Below are positions 25,862 through 34,918 of a stretch of 40,419 bases of DNA, piece after piece (position 1 is the stretch's first letter; every line of letters begins with the position of its first letter). This DNA comes from Nitrospirota bacterium (GTDB lineage: Bacteria > JACPQY01), in contig JACPQY010000023.1 of the NCBI GenBank assembly GCA_016190245.1, positions 1 to 40,419 on the forward strand. The letters run 5' to 3'. Position numbers and translations under genes: made by a program. A model generated the notes under the pieces. The model saw only the letters and a program-made list of their open reading frames with translations. It was not told where the DNA came from and searched no databases.

Positions 25862-26800
25862 TCAGTCGAGTTCGAAACCGAGGTAGGCCTCGTCCTCGCA
25901 TCCGAAGGACCGCGCGATCTGCCGCAACCGATCAACTTGCTTGGCCGTGACCGAGGCGGCCCCCCTACCGGCGACCCCTTTGCTGAAGTTGATTCCTCCC
26001 AACTGCCGAATACTCGTCGAGACGCTCCGCGTTCGTTCGTCATCGCATTCGACCTCCAGCCACTGCGCCACGCGGCGCACGAGGGCCGGCTCGTTGGCCG
26101 CCAGCTCCTCGTAGGTGATGAAGCAAGGCCGAAGCGTCAGGGTCCCCTCGAACGTCTTCCACGAGCTGAAAAAGTTGATGTATTGACCCGCGAAGGCATC
26201 GATGACCACGTCCATCTGACCCTCCGCCGGGGCATCGAGGAAGCGTCGTATCGCGGCAGGCGAGAGGATCTCCGGCGGGTTGATCGTCACGTCCATGATC
26301 CTTTGCGCGTCTTCCCCCGCCCCGCCGTCGGAGCCGGTCCGATCCCGCGAGACGTCGCGGATCAGCATGTCCCTCCGGCTGACCAGCGTGTCCAGAAGGT
26401 TCCGTGTCAGGACGAGCGGCCTGAAGCGCAATTTCAGAGCGATAGAAATCAGGCTCCGCGACGGCGCCGCGTGGCAATGGGAGATCGTGTCCAGCCCCGA
26501 GTACTTCGCGCACAACATCCTGGGGTAGTAGACTTCGCCGGCGTTCTTGTTGAACCCGACTTGGTAGTTTGTCAGGCCCAGCGCCGAGGCGAGCAGTTGG
26601 ACCAGGTAGAGGCCGGCGCTTTTCGGCTGGGCGCAAAACAATACGTTCTTGCGCTGTGTGTCTACAACTGTGTCCACAAACCCGCTGAGGACATTTCCGA
26701 TGAACCAGAAATAGTCGGGGAAGGCCTTGAGGGCCTTCAGGTGTTCGGCCGGCAGGTTCAGGTGGAGATCCCAGTCCCGATCGAGATCCTCGCGCTTCAT
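25862..26800 (-). CDS. Sulfotransferase-domain protein
   Basis: This 312-residue cytoplasmic protein matches the PAPS-dependent sulfotransferase pattern. NVLFCAQPKSAGLYLVQLL (near residue 60) corresponds to the 5'-phosphosulfate loop (YPKSGTTW), and RPLVLTRNLLDTLVSRRDML (near residue 135) to the 3'-phosphate site (RNPxDxxxS). GINFSKGVAGRGAASVTA resembles the C-terminal (F)xKGxxG...T motif. The first motif is degenerate (SAG for SGT), so activity is not certain. ATG 26800 was chosen over TTG 26824. It lies 74 nt downstream of argG on the same strand; the substrate is unknown. Confidence 0.8.
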   Translation of the reverse strand: MKREDLDRDWDLHLNLPAEHLKALKAFPDYFWFIGNVLSGFVDTVVDTQRKNVLFCAQPKSAGLYLVQLLASALGLTNYQVGFNKNAGEVYYPRMLCAKYSGLDTISHCHAAPSRSLISIALKLRFRPLVLTRNLLDTLVSRRDMLIRDVSRDRTGSDGGAGEDAQRIMDVTINPPEILSPAAIRRFLDAPAEGQMDVVIDAFAGQYINFFSSWKTFEGTLTLRPCFITYEELAANEPALVRRVAQWLEVECDDERTRSVSTSIRQLGGINFSKGVAGRGAASVTAKQVDRLRQIARSFGCEDEAYLGFELD

Positions 26801-26874
26801 CGTGAGACCGCTCGGCCGTTCCAAATTGGAGTCACCCGATGCGCCGGCCGCGCCCGCACTCCGCGCCCGCCTGC

Positions 26875-28071
26875 CTACCGCTTCCCCGCGCGGTTGCGCA
26901 GCCGCAGTCCCTGCAGGCGGATGAAGCCCGTGGCGTCCTTGTGCGACAGTCCGCCTTCCTCCTCGAAGGAGACCATGGCCTGCCGGTAGAGGCTGAAGGG
27001 CGATGCCCGTCCGGTGATGCGACAGGTCCCGCGGTAGAGTTCCACCCGCGCCCGCCCCGTTACGTTCCGCTGCGTCTCGTCAACCAGTTTCTGGAGGGCC
27101 CTCCGCTCGGGCGAGAACCAGAATCCGTAGTACACGCACTCGGCGTAGCGCGGGATGAGTTGATCGCGAAGGTGCAGCACTTCGCGGTCCAACGTGAGGT
27201 GCTCGAGCGCGCGATGGGCGGCATGGAGGATCGTGCCGCCGGGCGTTTCGTAGACACCGCGCGACTTGATCCCGATGAAGCGATTCTCAACCATGTCCAC
27301 ACGTCCAATCCCGTGCTTCACCCCGAGGCGGTTCAGCCTGTCCAGGAGCGCCTCCGGAGAAAGGCGCCTTCCGTTGACCGCCACGGGGTCGCCCCTCTGG
27401 AACTCGACCACCACCGTTTCAGGCCGGGCCGGCCCCTTTTGAGGAGAGGTGGTCCACTCGAAGAGCGAATCCTGCGGGGCGTACCACGGATCCTCCAGGG
27501 GGCCTCCCTCATAGCTGATGTGAAAGAGATTCCTGTCCACGCTGTACGGCTTGCTGCGCGTGACCGGCACGGGGATGCGCCGCTTGCGCGCGTAGTCCAC
27601 CAGTTCCTTACGGGACGTGTAGGGCCACAGCCGCCACGGGGTGATCACCCGGATGGCAGGGTCGAGCGCCGCATATGTGAGTTCGAAGCGGGCTTGGTCG
27701 TTTCCCTTGCCGGTCGAACCATGCGCCACCGCGTCCGCGCCCACATGGCGCGCCGCTTCTAGCTGGTGCCGGGCGATGACGGGCCGCGCGATCGAGGTGC
27801 CCATCAGGTAGCTGCCCTCGTACACCGCCGCCGCCCTCACCATGGGGAACACGAAATCGCGAACGAACTCTCGCCGGAGATCCGCCACGATGACGCCCGT
27901 GGCGCCGACCGCGCGCGCCCTCCGCGCCGCCAGACGGAGGTCCTCATCCTGCCCGATGTCCGCGATGAAGCACGTCACCTTGCAACGGTAGGTCTGCAGG
28001 AGCCAGTCCAGGATGACCGAGGTGTCCAGCCCCCCCGAGTACGCGAGCACGATGTGTTTGATGTCTTTCAT
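26875..28071 (-). CDS. argG: Argininosuccinate synthase
   Basis: The enzyme joins citrulline and aspartate with ATP in arginine synthesis. The PP-loop AYSGGLDTSVI is at the N-terminus, and GTSIARPVIARHQ, HGSTGKGNDQARFE, RVDMVENRFIGIKSRGVYETP and FSLYRQAMVSFEEEG are family blocks. It is 398 residues, the normal size. ATG 28071 follows ggagga at a good distance and overlaps the argF stop as ATGA (28068-28071). Confidence 0.97.
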   Translation of the reverse strand: MKDIKHIVLAYSGGLDTSVILDWLLQTYRCKVTCFIADIGQDEDLRLAARRARAVGATGVIVADLRREFVRDFVFPMVRAAAVYEGSYLMGTSIARPVIARHQLEAARHVGADAVAHGSTGKGNDQARFELTYAALDPAIRVITPWRLWPYTSRKELVDYARKRRIPVPVTRSKPYSVDRNLFHISYEGGPLEDPWYAPQDSLFEWTTSPQKGPARPETVVVEFQRGDPVAVNGRRLSPEALLDRLNRLGVKHGIGRVDMVENRFIGIKSRGVYETPGGTILHAAHRALEHLTLDREVLHLRDQLIPRYAECVYYGFWFSPERRALQKLVDETQRNVTGRARVELYRGTCRITGRASPFSLYRQAMVSFEEEGGLSHKDATGFIRLQGLRLRNRAGKR

Positions 28072-28979
28072 GAGATATCCTCCGTAAGCCATTCCAGAAT
28101 CGCCTTCTGTATGTGAAGGCGGTTTTCAGCTTGATCGAAGACGGCGGACCGCGGTCCGTCCATCACCGCGGCATCAATTTCCTCGCCCCGGTGCGCCGGC
28201 AGGCAGTGGAGCACGATCGCATCGGGGCGCGCCTGGGCTACAACGCGCTCGTCAAGCTGGTACGGTCTGAGCACCCTGAGCCGTCGCGCCTGCTCCGCCT
28301 CCTGCCCCATGCTCACCCAGACATCGGTGTACAGGACGTGGGCCCCGCGCACGGCGACGTGCGGGTTGCGCTCGATCCGCACCGGGTGACCGTTCGCGCC
28401 CGCCTTCGTCACCAAGCGGGCGTCCGGCTCGAATCCCTTCGGGCAGGAGACGGTCAGCCGAAGACCGTAGATCGCTGCGGCCTGCACCCAGGTATTCGCC
28501 ACGTTGTTTCCGTCTCCCACGTAGACGATGTCGAGATCCCGCCACCGGCCGAACTTCTCCTGGATCGTAAGCAGGTCCGCCAGGATTTGGCACGGATGGA
28601 GGGCATCGCTCAGCGCGTTGATGACGGGCACGGTCGCCACGGCCGCCATCCGCTCCAGCGTCTCCTGCGCAAACGTCCGGAGGACGAGTGCGTGGACGTA
28701 CCGGTTCAGGACGCGCGCCATGTCCTCCGGCGACTCTCCCCGGGAGAGGTGCGTTTCGTTCCCGCTCAGAAAGATCGGGGTGCCCCCCAGTTCGCTCGCC
28801 GCGATCTCGAAGGACACGCGGGTGCGCGTGGAGGCCTTTTGAAAAATCAGCGCGACCGTCTTGCCGCGCAGCGGCTGCCCATGGCCGCCGCGCCGGCGCT
28901 TGAAGTGCGCGGCGCGCGTGAGGAGACGCCCCAGCACGCGCGGGGGAACGTCCTCAAGCGTGAGCAGATGCCGCGGCAT
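28068..28979 (-). CDS. argF: Ornithine carbamoyltransferase
   Basis: The enzyme converts ornithine and carbamoyl phosphate to citrulline. The carbamoyl-phosphate loop is KASTRTRVSFE, followed by ALHPCQILADL, YVGDGNNVANTW, DVWVSMGQEAE and HCLPAHRGEEI, covering all classic OTC motifs. It is 303 residues from ATG 28979, which starts at the expected N-terminus (MPRHLLTLEDVPP) and overlaps the end of argD by 26 nt. Upstream in-frame codons would lie deep in argD. Confidence 0.97.
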   Translation of the reverse strand: MPRHLLTLEDVPPRVLGRLLTRAAHFKRRRGGHGQPLRGKTVALIFQKASTRTRVSFEIAASELGGTPIFLSGNETHLSRGESPEDMARVLNRYVHALVLRTFAQETLERMAAVATVPVINALSDALHPCQILADLLTIQEKFGRWRDLDIVYVGDGNNVANTWVQAAAIYGLRLTVSCPKGFEPDARLVTKAGANGHPVRIERNPHVAVRGAHVLYTDVWVSMGQEAEQARRLRVLRPYQLDERVVAQARPDAIVLHCLPAHRGEEIDAAVMDGPRSAVFDQAENRLHIQKAILEWLTEDIS

Positions 28980-30180
28980 CGGTACCCCCGGTTTCAGCCA
29001 GAACGCGATCAAGGACGGCCACCGCCCGGTCGAGCTCATTCCTCTTCACGGTGAGCGGCGGGAGGAAACGCACCACGCGCTCCTGGAGGACGGTGAGGAG
29101 CACTCCCCTCCCCACGCAGGTCTCCACCACAGGCCTGGCCGGCCTATCCAATTCGATCGCCTGGAGAAGGCCCATCCCCCGGACATCCTGGACGGCGGGA
29201 TAGCAACGCAGCCGTTCGAGTCGGCTCCTCAGATAGGCGCCCGCCGCCGCGGCGCGGCGCAGCAGCGCAGGCGCCAACTGACGTTTCATGGCCCACAGGG
29301 CCGCCACCGCCACGGCGGGGCTGCCACCCATCGTCACCGCATGGGAGCCGGGCCCGAAGGCGGATACCACCTCGTCACGCGCCAGCATCGCGGCCATCGG
29401 CAACCCCCCGCCCAACGACTTGCCCAGGGTGAGGATATCGGGCCGCACGCCGAAATGTTGGAACGCGAAAGCCCGGCCCGTGCGGCCCAGGCCCGTCTGC
29501 ACCTCGTCGAAAATCAGGACGATGCCCTTGCGATCGCACATCCCCCGCACCCGGCGCAGATAGTCCGACGAAGGGACGCGCACGCCTCCCTCGGCCTGGA
29601 TCGGCTCCACGATCACCGCGGCCGTGCGGGGCCCCGTCGCGGCGTCCAGCGTGGCGAAATCGTTGAACGGCACGTGGAGGAAGCCCGGAACGAGCGGCTC
29701 GAAGCCGACCTGATACTTGGACTGCCCCGTAGCCGAGAGGGAACCGTACGTCCGGCCGTGGAACGAATTCTCCATCGCCACGATCTCGCTGCGATCCGCG
29801 CCATCGCGACCGTGCGCGTATTTCCGGGCGAGTTTGAGCGCCGCCTCATTCGCCTCGGTCCCGCTGTGGCAGAAGAAAACCTTCGAGGGGAAGGCGGCTT
29901 TCACAAGCAGCTCCGCCAGTCGTCCCGCGGCCTCCGTGTGGTAGAGGTTCGAAACGTGCACCAGGCGGTCGATCTGGCGCGCGACGGTGGAGGCCAGACC
30001 CCGCGGTCCGTGCCCCAGCGCCGTCACGGCGATGCCGCCGACGAAGTCGAGATAGCGACGTCCGTCCGCATCCCACACCCACGAGCCCCTCCCGCGCACG
30101 AGCGCCAGGGGGAACCTCGCATACGTCGGCATGACGTACGTCTCGGTCCTTCGAACAATGTCCGCCGCGTGAGATTTCAC
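28954..30180 (-). CDS. argD: Acetylornithine aminotransferase
   Basis: This PLP enzyme makes N-acetylornithine from the semialdehyde. It is 408 residues. FCHSGTEANEAALKLAR, HGRTYGSLSATG, IVLIFDEVQTGLGRTG and the PLP lysine in LTLGKSLGGGLPMAAML are intact. The GTG at 30180 overlaps the argB stop as GTGA (30177-30180). Class III aminotransferases overlap in specificity, but the operon settles the assignment. Confidence 0.96.
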   Translation of the reverse strand: MKSHAADIVRRTETYVMPTYARFPLALVRGRGSWVWDADGRRYLDFVGGIAVTALGHGPRGLASTVARQIDRLVHVSNLYHTEAAGRLAELLVKAAFPSKVFFCHSGTEANEAALKLARKYAHGRDGADRSEIVAMENSFHGRTYGSLSATGQSKYQVGFEPLVPGFLHVPFNDFATLDAATGPRTAAVIVEPIQAEGGVRVPSSDYLRRVRGMCDRKGIVLIFDEVQTGLGRTGRAFAFQHFGVRPDILTLGKSLGGGLPMAAMLARDEVVSAFGPGSHAVTMGGSPAVAVAALWAMKRQLAPALLRRAAAAGAYLRSRLERLRCYPAVQDVRGMGLLQAIELDRPARPVVETCVGRGVLLTVLQERVVRFLPPLTVKRNELDRAVAVLDRVLAETGGTDAAASAHA

Positions 30181-31061
30181 TTCGACAGGATTTCGGTGCC
30201 CGCGCCCTCGCGGGTGAAAATCTCCAGGAGGAGGGCGTGCGGCAACCTCCCGTCCACGATGTGGGCTTTCTTCACGCCGTGCGTGACGGCCTCCAGACAG
30301 GCACTTACCTTCGGAATCATCCCGTCCCGGATGACACCCTTCTGAAGAAGCCGTTGGATGTCCGTTCGCCCGAGACTGGCCACAAGACCGCCATCCTCAC
30401 CGAGGATCCCGGACTGGTCCGTCATCATGATCAGCTTCTCGGCTTGGAGCGCCTCCGAGACGCGGCCGGCCACGACATCCGCGTTGATGTTGTACCCCTC
30501 CCCTTTCGTCCCGGCTCCGATGGGCGCGATGACGGGAATGAAATGATCCCGCTGGAGCGTACGGAGTACTTCCGTTTCCACCGCGGCGACGGTGCCTACC
30601 TGTCCGAGGTCCACCTTCTTTCCGCCCGACTCGGCCAGAAGTTTGCGCGCCCGGATGAGGTTGCCGTCCTTCCCGGAAAGCCCCACGGCCTTCGCGCCCT
30701 TGGAGTTGATCATCGTAACGATTTCCTTGTTCAGCTTGCCCAGGAGGACCATCTCGACCACGCCCAGCGTCTCAGGGTCCGTCACCCGCATCCCGTCCAC
30801 GAACTTGTAGGGGATCTTGAGGCTGTCGAGGGTCTTGTTGATCTGCGGACCGCCGCCGTGCACGACCACCGGCTGGATTCCGACGAACTTGAGGAGGGCC
30901 ACGTCCTCGGCGAAATCGTCCAGCAAGCGCGCGTCCTCCATGGCGCGGCCGCCGATCTTGACCACGAACGTGCGCCCGGCGAAACGGCGGATAAAGGGAA
31001 GCGCCTCAACAAGGACCTCGGCCTTCTGGCCGGGCGTGTCAAAGGGGCGGCTCTCCCTCAC
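30177..31061 (-). CDS. argB: Acetylglutamate kinase
   Basis: The enzyme phosphorylates N-acetylglutamate. It is 294 residues. [52 protein letters not shown] and GTEILSK are characteristic. The extra N-terminal helix ([18 protein letters not shown]) is the kind found in hexameric, arginine-inhibited kinases such as those of Thermotoga and Pseudomonas, so feedback inhibition is likely. The GTG overlaps the hslU stop as GTGA (31058-31061). Confidence 0.96.
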   Translation of the reverse strand: MRESRPFDTPGQKAEVLVEALPFIRRFAGRTFVVKIGGRAMEDARLLDDFAEDVALLKFVGIQPVVVHGGGPQINKTLDSLKIPYKFVDGMRVTDPETLGVVEMVLLGKLNKEIVTMINSKGAKAVGLSGKDGNLIRARKLLAESGGKKVDLGQVGTVAAVETEVLRTLQRDHFIPVIAPIGAGTKGEGYNINADVVAGRVSEALQAEKLIMMTDQSGILGEDGGLVASLGRTDIQRLLQKGVIRDGMIPKVSACLEAVTHGVKKAHIVDGRLPHALLLEIFTREGAGTEILSK

Positions 31062-32440
31062 AGGATGTACCGGGAGAGGTCCTGATTGCGAACGATGTCG
31101 CGCACGCGCTCGTCCACGTAGGCCGCTGTGATTTCGATTGTCCGGCCGGAGAGGTGGGGCGCCTCGAACGAGACCTCGTCCAGCACCTTTTCGAGGATCG
31201 TGTGCAGACGGCGGGCGCCGATGTCCTCCGTCTGCGCGTTGACCTCATGCGCCAACTCGGCGATCCGCCGCACGGCGTCGCCCCTGAACTGAAGGGTGAC
31301 GCCTTCTGTTTCGAGAAGGCCCACGTACTGGCGGACGAGGGCGTTCTCGGGCTCCGTCAGTATCCGCTCGAAATCGTCCCGGCCCAGCGGGCTGAGCTCC
31401 ACGCGGATCGGGAACCGGCCCTGCAGTTCCGGGATCAGGTCCGACGGCTTGGCGGAATGGAAGGCGCCCGCCGCGATGAAAAGGATGTGGTCGGTGCGGA
31501 CCATGCCGTGCTTCGTGTTGACCGTGGACCCTTCCACGATCGGCAAGAGATCGCGCTGAACGCCCTCGCGGGAAACGTCCGGACCGTGCGTCGCATCCCG
31601 TCCGGCGATCTTGTCGATTTCATCAATGAAGACGATGCCCCGGTCCTCCACGCGCTGCCGCGCCTCCTTGCCCAGTCGCTCCAGGTCCACCAGCCGCTGC
31701 GCTTCCTCCGTCCGCAGGTACTCCAGCGCTTCCGGAACCTTGGCGCGGCGGGGACGATTGCGCCGCGTGAGAATGTTCCCGAACATATCCTTCAAGTTGA
31801 GATCGATCTCCTCCATGCCCCCCGGGGCAAACAGCTCCACGAAGGGGAGCGCCCTCTCGCCTGCATTCAGCTCCACGGTGCGACCGTCCAGTTTCCCTTC
31901 GCGCAGCATCGCCCGCAGACTTTCGCGGGCCGCGGCATTCCCGTCCTCCTTCTCGGCCTCTCCCCCCCCCGAAGGCGCACGCCGGGGAAGCATGAGGTCC
32001 AGGAGCCGCTCTTCGGCCTGCTTCGCAGCCGTCTCCCTGACCCGCTCCATCTCTCGGTCGATGAGGAGCTTCACCGTCATCTCCGTCAGATCGCGGATCA
32101 TCGAGTCCACGTCCCGGCCGACGTACCCCACCTCGGTGTATTTCGTGGCCTCCACCTTGATGAAGGGCGCATCCGCGAGGCGCGCGAGCCGCCGGGCGAT
32201 CTCCGTCTTGCCCACCCCGGTGGGACCGATCATGAGAATGTTTTTCGGAGCGACCTCTTCCCTAAGCTGCGCCGGCAGTTGCCGCCGGCGCCATCGGTTG
32301 CGCAGGGCGATGGCGACGGCCCGCTTGGCCTCCTTCTGGCCGATGATGTACTTGTCCAACTCCGCCACGATCTCGGTGGGCGTGAGGGCCTGCTCGGGAC
32401 CCGCGGGACGATCCGGAAACCGGAGAACGGCTTCGGCCAC
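31058..32440 (-). CDS. hslU: ATP-dependent protease ATPase subunit HslU
   Basis: This AAA+ unfoldase feeds substrates to HslV. It is 460 residues. Walker A is [15 protein letters not shown], the pore loop is GYVGRD, Walker B is [12 protein letters not shown], and [19 protein letters not shown] with [12 protein letters not shown] follow. It ends LSRYIL, the tail that docks into HslV. The intermediate (I) domain carries a Gly/Glu-rich insertion encoded across a run of nine Gs (plus 31972-31980). The GTG start lies 6 nt after the hslV stop. Confidence 0.97.
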   Translation of the reverse strand: MAEAVLRFPDRPAGPEQALTPTEIVAELDKYIIGQKEAKRAVAIALRNRWRRRQLPAQLREEVAPKNILMIGPTGVGKTEIARRLARLADAPFIKVEATKYTEVGYVGRDVDSMIRDLTEMTVKLLIDREMERVRETAAKQAEERLLDLMLPRRAPSGGGEAEKEDGNAAARESLRAMLREGKLDGRTVELNAGERALPFVELFAPGGMEEIDLNLKDMFGNILTRRNRPRRAKVPEALEYLRTEEAQRLVDLERLGKEARQRVEDRGIVFIDEIDKIAGRDATHGPDVSREGVQRDLLPIVEGSTVNTKHGMVRTDHILFIAAGAFHSAKPSDLIPELQGRFPIRVELSPLGRDDFERILTEPENALVRQYVGLLETEGVTLQFRGDAVRRIAELAHEVNAQTEDIGARRLHTILEKVLDEVSFEAPHLSGRTIEITAAYVDERVRDIVRNQDLSRYIL

Positions 32441-32446
32441 GGCGCG

Positions 32447-32980
32447 CTACAGCGTTTCGACCTGCAAACGGTCGTTGGTGTAGATACAGACGTCCGCGGC
32501 GATCTTCATGGATTCGACCGCGATCGCACGCGCGTCCATCGCCGTATGGAGAAGCAGAGCCATCGCAGCGGCGCGCGCGTAGTCTCCGCCGGATCCGATG
32601 GCGACCACACCAACATCCGGCTCGATCACGTCCCCCTGACCGGAAATCACCAACGACTGCTCGCGATCGGCCACGGCCAGGAGAGCGTCCAGCCGCCGGA
32701 GGACGCGATCGGTCCGCCAGTCCTTCGCCAGCTCGACCGCCGACCGTTTGAGGTTCCCATGGTATTTCTCGAGCTTGGACTCAAAGCGCTCAAAGAGCGT
32801 GAAGGCGTCCGCCGTGGCCCCCGCGAAGCCGGCGAGGATGCGCTCGTTGTACACCTTGCGGATCTTGTGCGCCTGATGCTTCACCACCGTTTCACCCCGG
32901 GTGACCTGGCCGTCCCCCGCCATCGCCACTTGGCCGTCACGGTGCACGCACACGACGGTGGTGGAGCGCGCGCCTTTCAT
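32447..32980 (-). CDS. hslV: ATP-dependent protease proteolytic subunit HslV
   Basis: This is the threonine protease of the HslVU complex. It is 177 residues. From ATG 32980 the sequence MKGARS precedes [20 protein letters not shown], so a six-residue propeptide would be removed to expose Thr7. [35 protein letters not shown] and [12 protein letters not shown] are typical. It is first in the hslVU-argBDFG operon. No ribosome site precedes the ATG; promoter-like boxes end 10 nt upstream. Confidence 0.96.
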   Translation of the reverse strand: MKGARSTTVVCVHRDGQVAMAGDGQVTRGETVVKHQAHKIRKVYNERILAGFAGATADAFTLFERFESKLEKYHGNLKRSAVELAKDWRTDRVLRRLDALLAVADREQSLVISGQGDVIEPDVGVVAIGSGGDYARAAAMALLLHTAMDARAIAVESMKIAADVCIYTNDRLQVETL

Positions 32981-32990
32981 AGCGCCCGCG

Positions 32991-33018
32991 ATCTTAGCAC
33001 TCCTGCGCCTCATTTCAA
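32991..33018 (-). promoter_or_regulatory. Promoter-like boxes for hslVU-arg operon
   Basis: On the minus strand ttgaaa (33018-33013) and taagat (32996-32991) are 16 nt apart. The -10-like box ends 10 nt before the hslV ATG, which predicts a transcript with a leader of only a few bases. Confidence 0.5.
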
Positions 33019-33059
33019 CGACGGCTCGCGCCCGGAGATCGACCGAGCTGAGATCGCCA

Positions 33060-33103
33060 TCCGCCAGTGGGCGGACAGGCTGCCCCTTTCCGCCTGTGGC
33101 GGA
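33060..33103. repeat. Two tccgcc/ggcgga hairpins in divergent region
   Basis: tccgcc-agtg-ggcgga (33060-33075) and tccgcc-tgt-ggcgga (33089-33103) lie side by side between hslV and ilvD. They share the core of the palindromes at 11988-12092 and 17505-17610 and may be a third, diverged copy. Confidence 0.5.
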
Positions 33104-33187
33104 CTCGCGATGACAGACAAGGCGCGTCGTTGCGATCCGCCGGCCGCCGGAGAACCAATCTCCAAACACGTGGCGCACCGCACGGGC

Positions 33188-33216
33188 TTGAAAACGCGCC
33201 GCGCGGGTGCAAGAAT
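33188..33216 (+). promoter_or_regulatory. Promoter-like boxes for ilvD
   Basis: ttgaaa (33188-33193) and aagaat (33211-33216) are separated by 17 nt and end 9 nt before the ilvD ATG. No Shine-Dalgarno sequence is present, so the message is probably leaderless or nearly so. Confidence 0.5.
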
Positions 33217-33225
33217 CGCGTTCCC

Positions 33226-34911
33226 ATGAACGACAAACGCCCGCACGGTCTCAAGGACCGCTCCTGGATCATCAGCGAGGGAGCGGAACGAACACCTCAT
33301 CGCGCCATGCTCCACGCCGTCGGGCTGACGGACCAGGACATCGCCAAGCCCTTCGTCGGGATCGCCAGCACGGACAACGATGTCACGCCCTGCAACCTGC
33401 ACCTGCGAAGACTCGTGGCCAAGGTGCGCGAGGGCGTCAAGGCCGCCGGTGGGACGCCCTTCGAGTTCACCACCATCGCCGTCAGCGATGGCATCGCGAT
33501 GGGCCATGAGGGCATGAAGGCGTCACTTGTCAGCCGGGAAATCATTGCCGATTCGATCGAGGTCATGGCCCTGGCCGAGCGGTTCGATGCCATCGTCACG
33601 CTCGCGGGGTGCGACAAGAGCCTCCCCGGCTCGGTCATGGCGGCCGCGCGGCTCAACCTGCCCGCCGTGTTCATTTACGGTGGGACTATCCTCCCGGGCT
33701 CATTCGACGGGCGGGCCGTGACGATTCAGGACGCCTTTGAGGCGGTGGGCGCCCACGCCAAAGGGGCGATGTCCGCCGAGGCGCTCAAACTGCTCGAACA
33801 TGCGGCCTGCCCCGGCGCGGGGTCGTGCGCGGGGATGTACACGGCCAACACGATGTCCTCCGCCGTCGAGGCCCTCGGGCTCGCCCTCCCGGGCACGGCC
33901 TCGATTCCCGCCGTGGATGCCCGCCGGGACCAGACCTCCTACCAGGCCGGGGAGGCCGTCATGCGCCTGCTCGAGCGCAACATCCGCCCGCGCGACATCC
34001 TCACCCGCGAGGCCTTTGAAAATGCGATTGCCGTTGTCTCGGCCATCGGCGGCTCGACCAACGCCGTGCTCCATCTCCTCGCCATCGCCCGCGAGGCCGG
34101 CGTGCCCCTCGCGCTGGACGATTTCGACCGTGTGAGCCGAAATACGCCACACCTCGCGGACATGAGGCCGGGCGGCCGATTCGTCATGGCCGAACTCGAC
34201 CGCGTGGGCGGCATCGCGCTCGTGATGAAGCTCTTGCTCGACGCCGGCAAACTCCACGGAAACGCGCTGACGGCCACCGGCCGCACACTCGCGGAAAATT
34301 TGGCCGGTCTCGACAGCCGTCCGGACAGCCAGGTGGTCCACTCCACTTCGGCCCCGTTGCGTCCAACGGGGACGCTCGTGATCCTTCGCGGGACGCTCGC
34401 CCCCGAGGGCGCCGTCATGAAGGTGGCTGGAGGCGACTACGGCGTGCGCCGCGGCCCCGCCCGCGTCTTCGACCGCGAAGAGGCCGCCTTCGAAGCAATC
34501 TCCCGGCAAGAGATCCATGCGGGCGATGCGATTGTCATCCGCTACGAGGGCCCCAAGGGCGGCCCCGGCATGCGCGAAATGCTCGCCGTGACCGCGGCCC
34601 TCTTCGGCCAGGGGCTCGGCGACAAGGTCACGCTCCTCACCGACGGTCGCTTCTCCGGCGCCACGCACGGACCCATGGTGGGGCATGTGGCCCCGGAGGC
34701 CGCCGTGGGCGGCCCGATCGCCGCGGTCCGAGACGGCGACATGATCCGCTTGGATGTCCCCGGGCGACGGCTCGACCTCGAAGTCCCCGAGGCCGAGATC
34801 CGCCGCCGCCTCGCCGAGTGGAAACCCCGTCCCACGGCCTTCGCGAGCGGCGCCCTGGCCAAGTACGCCAAGCTCGTCTCCTCCGCCGCCGTCGGCGCGA
34901 TCACCGGCTGA
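33226..34911 (+). CDS. ilvD: Dihydroxy-acid dehydratase
   Basis: The enzyme makes the 2-keto acid precursors of valine, isoleucine and leucine. It is 561 residues. The Fe-S cysteines are in [18 protein letters not shown] and [17 protein letters not shown]; three cysteines suggest the [2Fe-2S] class. [24 protein letters not shown] and [19 protein letters not shown] are family blocks. ATG 33226 begins at the expected N-terminus. The frame stays open upstream into palindromic repeat DNA and was not extended. It is divergent from hslV; the next gene starts 7 nt downstream. Confidence 0.97.
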   Translation: MNDKRPHGLKDRSWIISEGAERTPHRAMLHAVGLTDQDIAKPFVGIASTDNDVTPCNLHLRRLVAKVREGVKAAGGTPFEFTTIAVSDGIAMGHEGMKASLVSREIIADSIEVMALAERFDAIVTLAGCDKSLPGSVMAAARLNLPAVFIYGGTILPGSFDGRAVTIQDAFEAVGAHAKGAMSAEALKLLEHAACPGAGSCAGMYTANTMSSAVEALGLALPGTASIPAVDARRDQTSYQAGEAVMRLLERNIRPRDILTREAFENAIAVVSAIGGSTNAVLHLLAIAREAGVPLALDDFDRVSRNTPHLADMRPGGRFVMAELDRVGGIALVMKLLLDAGKLHGNALTATGRTLAENLAGLDSRPDSQVVHSTSAPLRPTGTLVILRGTLAPEGAVMKVAGGDYGVRRGPARVFDREEAAFEAISRQEIHAGDAIVIRYEGPKGGPGMREMLAVTAALFGQGLGDKVTLLTDGRFSGATHGPMVGHVAPEAAVGGPIAAVRDGDMIRLDVPGRRLDLEVPEAEIRRRLAEWKPRPTAFASGALAKYAKLVSSAAVGAITG

Positions 34912-34918
34912 CGCTCGC

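Noticed and set aside
25756-25950. 64-codon frame beginning MNNQDIAEKAVQQAGG
   Set aside because: The first part is plausible, but the rest is Arg-rich antisense of the sulfotransferase gene and no family is recognised.
31154-33229. 691-codon open frame antisense to hslU and hslV
   Set aside because: Antisense to two genes with complete motifs; the translation is low-complexity Arg/His-rich.
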